From contig CAMLEX010000267.1 in assembly GCA_946479055.1 (NCBI GenBank), forward strand, positions 1-6,928: 6,928 nt of DNA. Reading direction: 5' to 3'. The position numbers were made by a program, and so were the translations under genes. Position 1 is the stretch's first letter, and every line of letters starts with the position of its first letter. Of this stretch, positions 5,474-6,928 are shown piece by piece. The notes below the pieces were generated by a model that was not told where the DNA came from, did no database searches, and saw only the letters and a list, made by a program, of their open reading frames with translations. Origin of the DNA: an uncultured Bacteroidota bacterium (GTDB lineage Bacteria; Bacteroidota; Bacteroidia; Chitinophagales; Chitinophagaceae).

Positions 5474-6928
5474 TTATAGTCCTGCTTTAATTGAAAGGGT
5501 AAATTGTTTTTGAATAGGTTGCGCTACTCCACCCGTATTAAAAAATTCAGGATCTTGTCCTTTTAATTTCGGATCCGCATAAATTAACCAGGGATTTGCG
5601 GAAACGGCTGTAACCGATAATGAATTTAACCCTATCTTTTTTAGTGTCTCCGGGCTCAGATTATAAGTAAGCGATACAGTTTTTAATCTTACAAAACTGC
5701 CATCAGCTACTCTTGCTGATGAATAATTATAATTGTTATATGGGGCAGCGCCGCTTGCATTTACCAGGTAACGGGCATAAGCATCAACCACTGACGGAAC
5801 ATTTGTTACCAACTCATCCCCCGGCATTACCCAGCGGTCTAAAAATTCTTTGGGCATGGCGTCAAAATCGGAATAAGTAGTTCTGAACGCCGGATATAAC
5901 CTGATCTTATTTCCAGCCTGGTAAGTAATAAAAACATTTAATGAAAATGCTTTATAATTAAATGTGTTAGAAAAACCACCAGTGAACTTAGGATCAACAG
6001 AACCTTCAAACACAAGATTGGAGATTCCTTCGTCCTGCAAATAAACATTCGGGCTTACTTCGCCTTTTTCATTAATAAATGTGGGTACACCGGAAAGATG
6101 ATCTAAACCATTAAACCGTATAGAGAATAAACTATTAACAGGATAACCCACAGTATTTCCACCTTCTGCTTTAACCAGGTCAAATATGATAGGCTGATTT
6201 CTAGCATCGGTTATTTTGGTTTTGCTATAACCGAACGTAAGATTGGCTTTCCATCCCCAATCTCTTTTACGAAATATCTGTCCACCTATCAAAGCTTCAG
6301 CGCCATGAGCATCCATATCTGCATAGTTAGCTGCTTTAATTGCTTCGCCACCTATCCCGCCTGTTTTAATCAGGCTGATCAGGTCAAAACTTTGCCGTTG
6401 ATAAACATCCAGACTTATATTCATTCTGCCTTTAAACAAACCTGCATCTAAACCAATATTGGTCTGGTAATTTTTCTCCCAGGTAAGATCAGAGTTTTCG
6501 AGATTTGCAATTTGTATAACTGATTCTCTTTCGGTAGGAAATGTTCTGTTGGTGGTAAGGCTTCTTAATACAACTCCAGAATTGGTTGCCGGTCCCAGGC
6601 TTGCTGTAAGGCCATAACTTGCCCTCAGTTTCATAAAATCAATCCAGTCCACATCAGAAAGAAAAGACTCTTCTTCCATGTTCCAGGCACCGCCGAAACT
6701 CCAGGTAGGAAGCCATCTTGCCTTTCTTGATGATCCTAATTTATTTGAACCATCATAACGCACCGTACCGTAAAAATTATATTTCTTGTTATACGTGTAT
6801 TGACCATTCAGATAAAATGCTGCAAAGCGATCGAACTCTTCACCCATTCCATAATAAATAAAATTGGATTCAATTGTCTGTTTAAGAATCCGGTAATCCA
6901 CAAAAGGAATACCTCCATTATCATATTG
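5474..6928 (-). CDS. SusC/RagA-family TonB-linked outer-membrane transporter, C-terminal part (5' end outside window)
   Basis: This is a TonB-dependent outer-membrane beta-barrel that imports the substrate captured by SusD, powered by TonB-ExbBD. The last 484 residues are visible and the frame is open to the right edge, beginning QYDNGGIPF. The GTG at 6899-6901 is an internal Val, not the start. The segment is a run of alternating aromatic/polar beta strands typical of SusC barrels: NFYGTVRYDGSNKL, then WLPTWSFGGAWNM, then LRASYGLTAS, and WEKNYQTNIGLDAGLF. Near the end comes DGSFVRLKTVSLTYNLSPETL, given here in parts (VADGSFVRLK, VSLTYNLS), followed by the LKGQDPEF segment and the closing strand KQFTLSIKAGL. 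These closing motifs are standard for SusC/RagA. The plug, carboxypeptidase-like N-terminal domain and TonB box would lie to the right and cannot be checked, nor can any anti-sigma or STN domain that would indicate regulation. It is the first of the genes visible in this operon. Confidence 0.95.
   Translation of the reverse strand, partial: QYDNGGIPFVDYRILKQTIESNFIYYGMGEEFDRFAAFYLNGQYTYNKKYNFYGTVRYDGSNKLGSSRKARWLPTWSFGGAWNMEEESFLSDVDWIDFMKLRASYGLTASLGPATNSGVVLRSLTTNRTFPTERESVIQIANLENSDLTWEKNYQTNIGLDAGLFKGRMNISLDVYQRQSFDLISLIKTGGIGGEAIKAANYADMDAHGAEALIGGQIFRKRDWGWKANLTFGYSKTKITDARNQPIIFDLVKAEGGNTVGYPVNSLFSIRFNGLDHLSGVPTFINEKGEVSPNVYLQDEGISNLVFEGSVDPKFTGGFSNTFNYKAFSLNVFITYQAGNKIRLYPAFRTTYSDFDAMPKEFLDRWVMPGDELVTNVPSVVDAYARYLVNASGAAPYNNYNYSSARVADGSFVRLKTVSLTYNLSPETLKKIGLNSLSVTAVSANPWLIYADPKLKGQDPEFFNTGGVAQPIQKQFTLSIKAGL

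Noticed and set aside
6899..6901. GTG on the minus strand as the start of the SusC-like gene
   Set aside because: The frame stays open to the window edge and the barrel is plainly mid-domain; a start here would lack signal peptide, plug and half the barrel.

Overview
The window looks like a Bacteroidota chromosome, most likely Chitinophagaceae or a near relative. The evidence is a SusC/SusD pair, lipoproteins whose lipobox Cys is followed by Lys and acidic residues, AT-rich spacers, and start codons preceded by A-rich sequence with no clear Shine-Dalgarno motif. The family-level placement is inference from gene style, not from a marker comparison.

Left part, plus strand (1-830): the last 126 codons of a type IIA topoisomerase B subunit (gyrB) run in from the left edge and end at 383. 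A strong intrinsic terminator (449-473) follows. A short leader with overlapping stems (477-526) precedes a 69-residue, cysteine-free cytosolic protein of unknown function (554-763). That gene ends at a second stem-loop terminator (791-822), which lies between convergent genes and may serve both strands.

Right part, minus strand (842-6928): read right to left, the genes are a SusC-family TonB-dependent outer-membrane transporter (C-terminal 484 residues, running off the window), its SusD-family lipoprotein, a HExxH zinc metallohydrolase lipoprotein, and a DUF4302-type lipoprotein. The gaps between them are 99, 30 and 30 bp or less, as expected of one operon. After a 193-bp spacer holding a compact nested inverted-repeat structure (1485-1576) comes a fifth gene on the same strand, a lipoprotein with a short collagen-like Gly-Pro-Ala stretch and a globular C-terminal domain.

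Working model: SusC and SusD form a gated outer-membrane importer. The metallohydrolase and the DUF4302 protein are probably surface-anchored partners that process or capture the imported ligand. No glycoside hydrolase, sulfatase or polysaccharide lyase is visible, so a peptide or protein-derived substrate is at least as plausible as a glycan. The substrate cannot be read from the sequence.

There are no tRNA, rRNA, CRISPR, transposase or phage genes. No gene-free stretch exceeds 300 bp; the longest spacers are 1397-1589 (193 bp) and 384-553 (170 bp).
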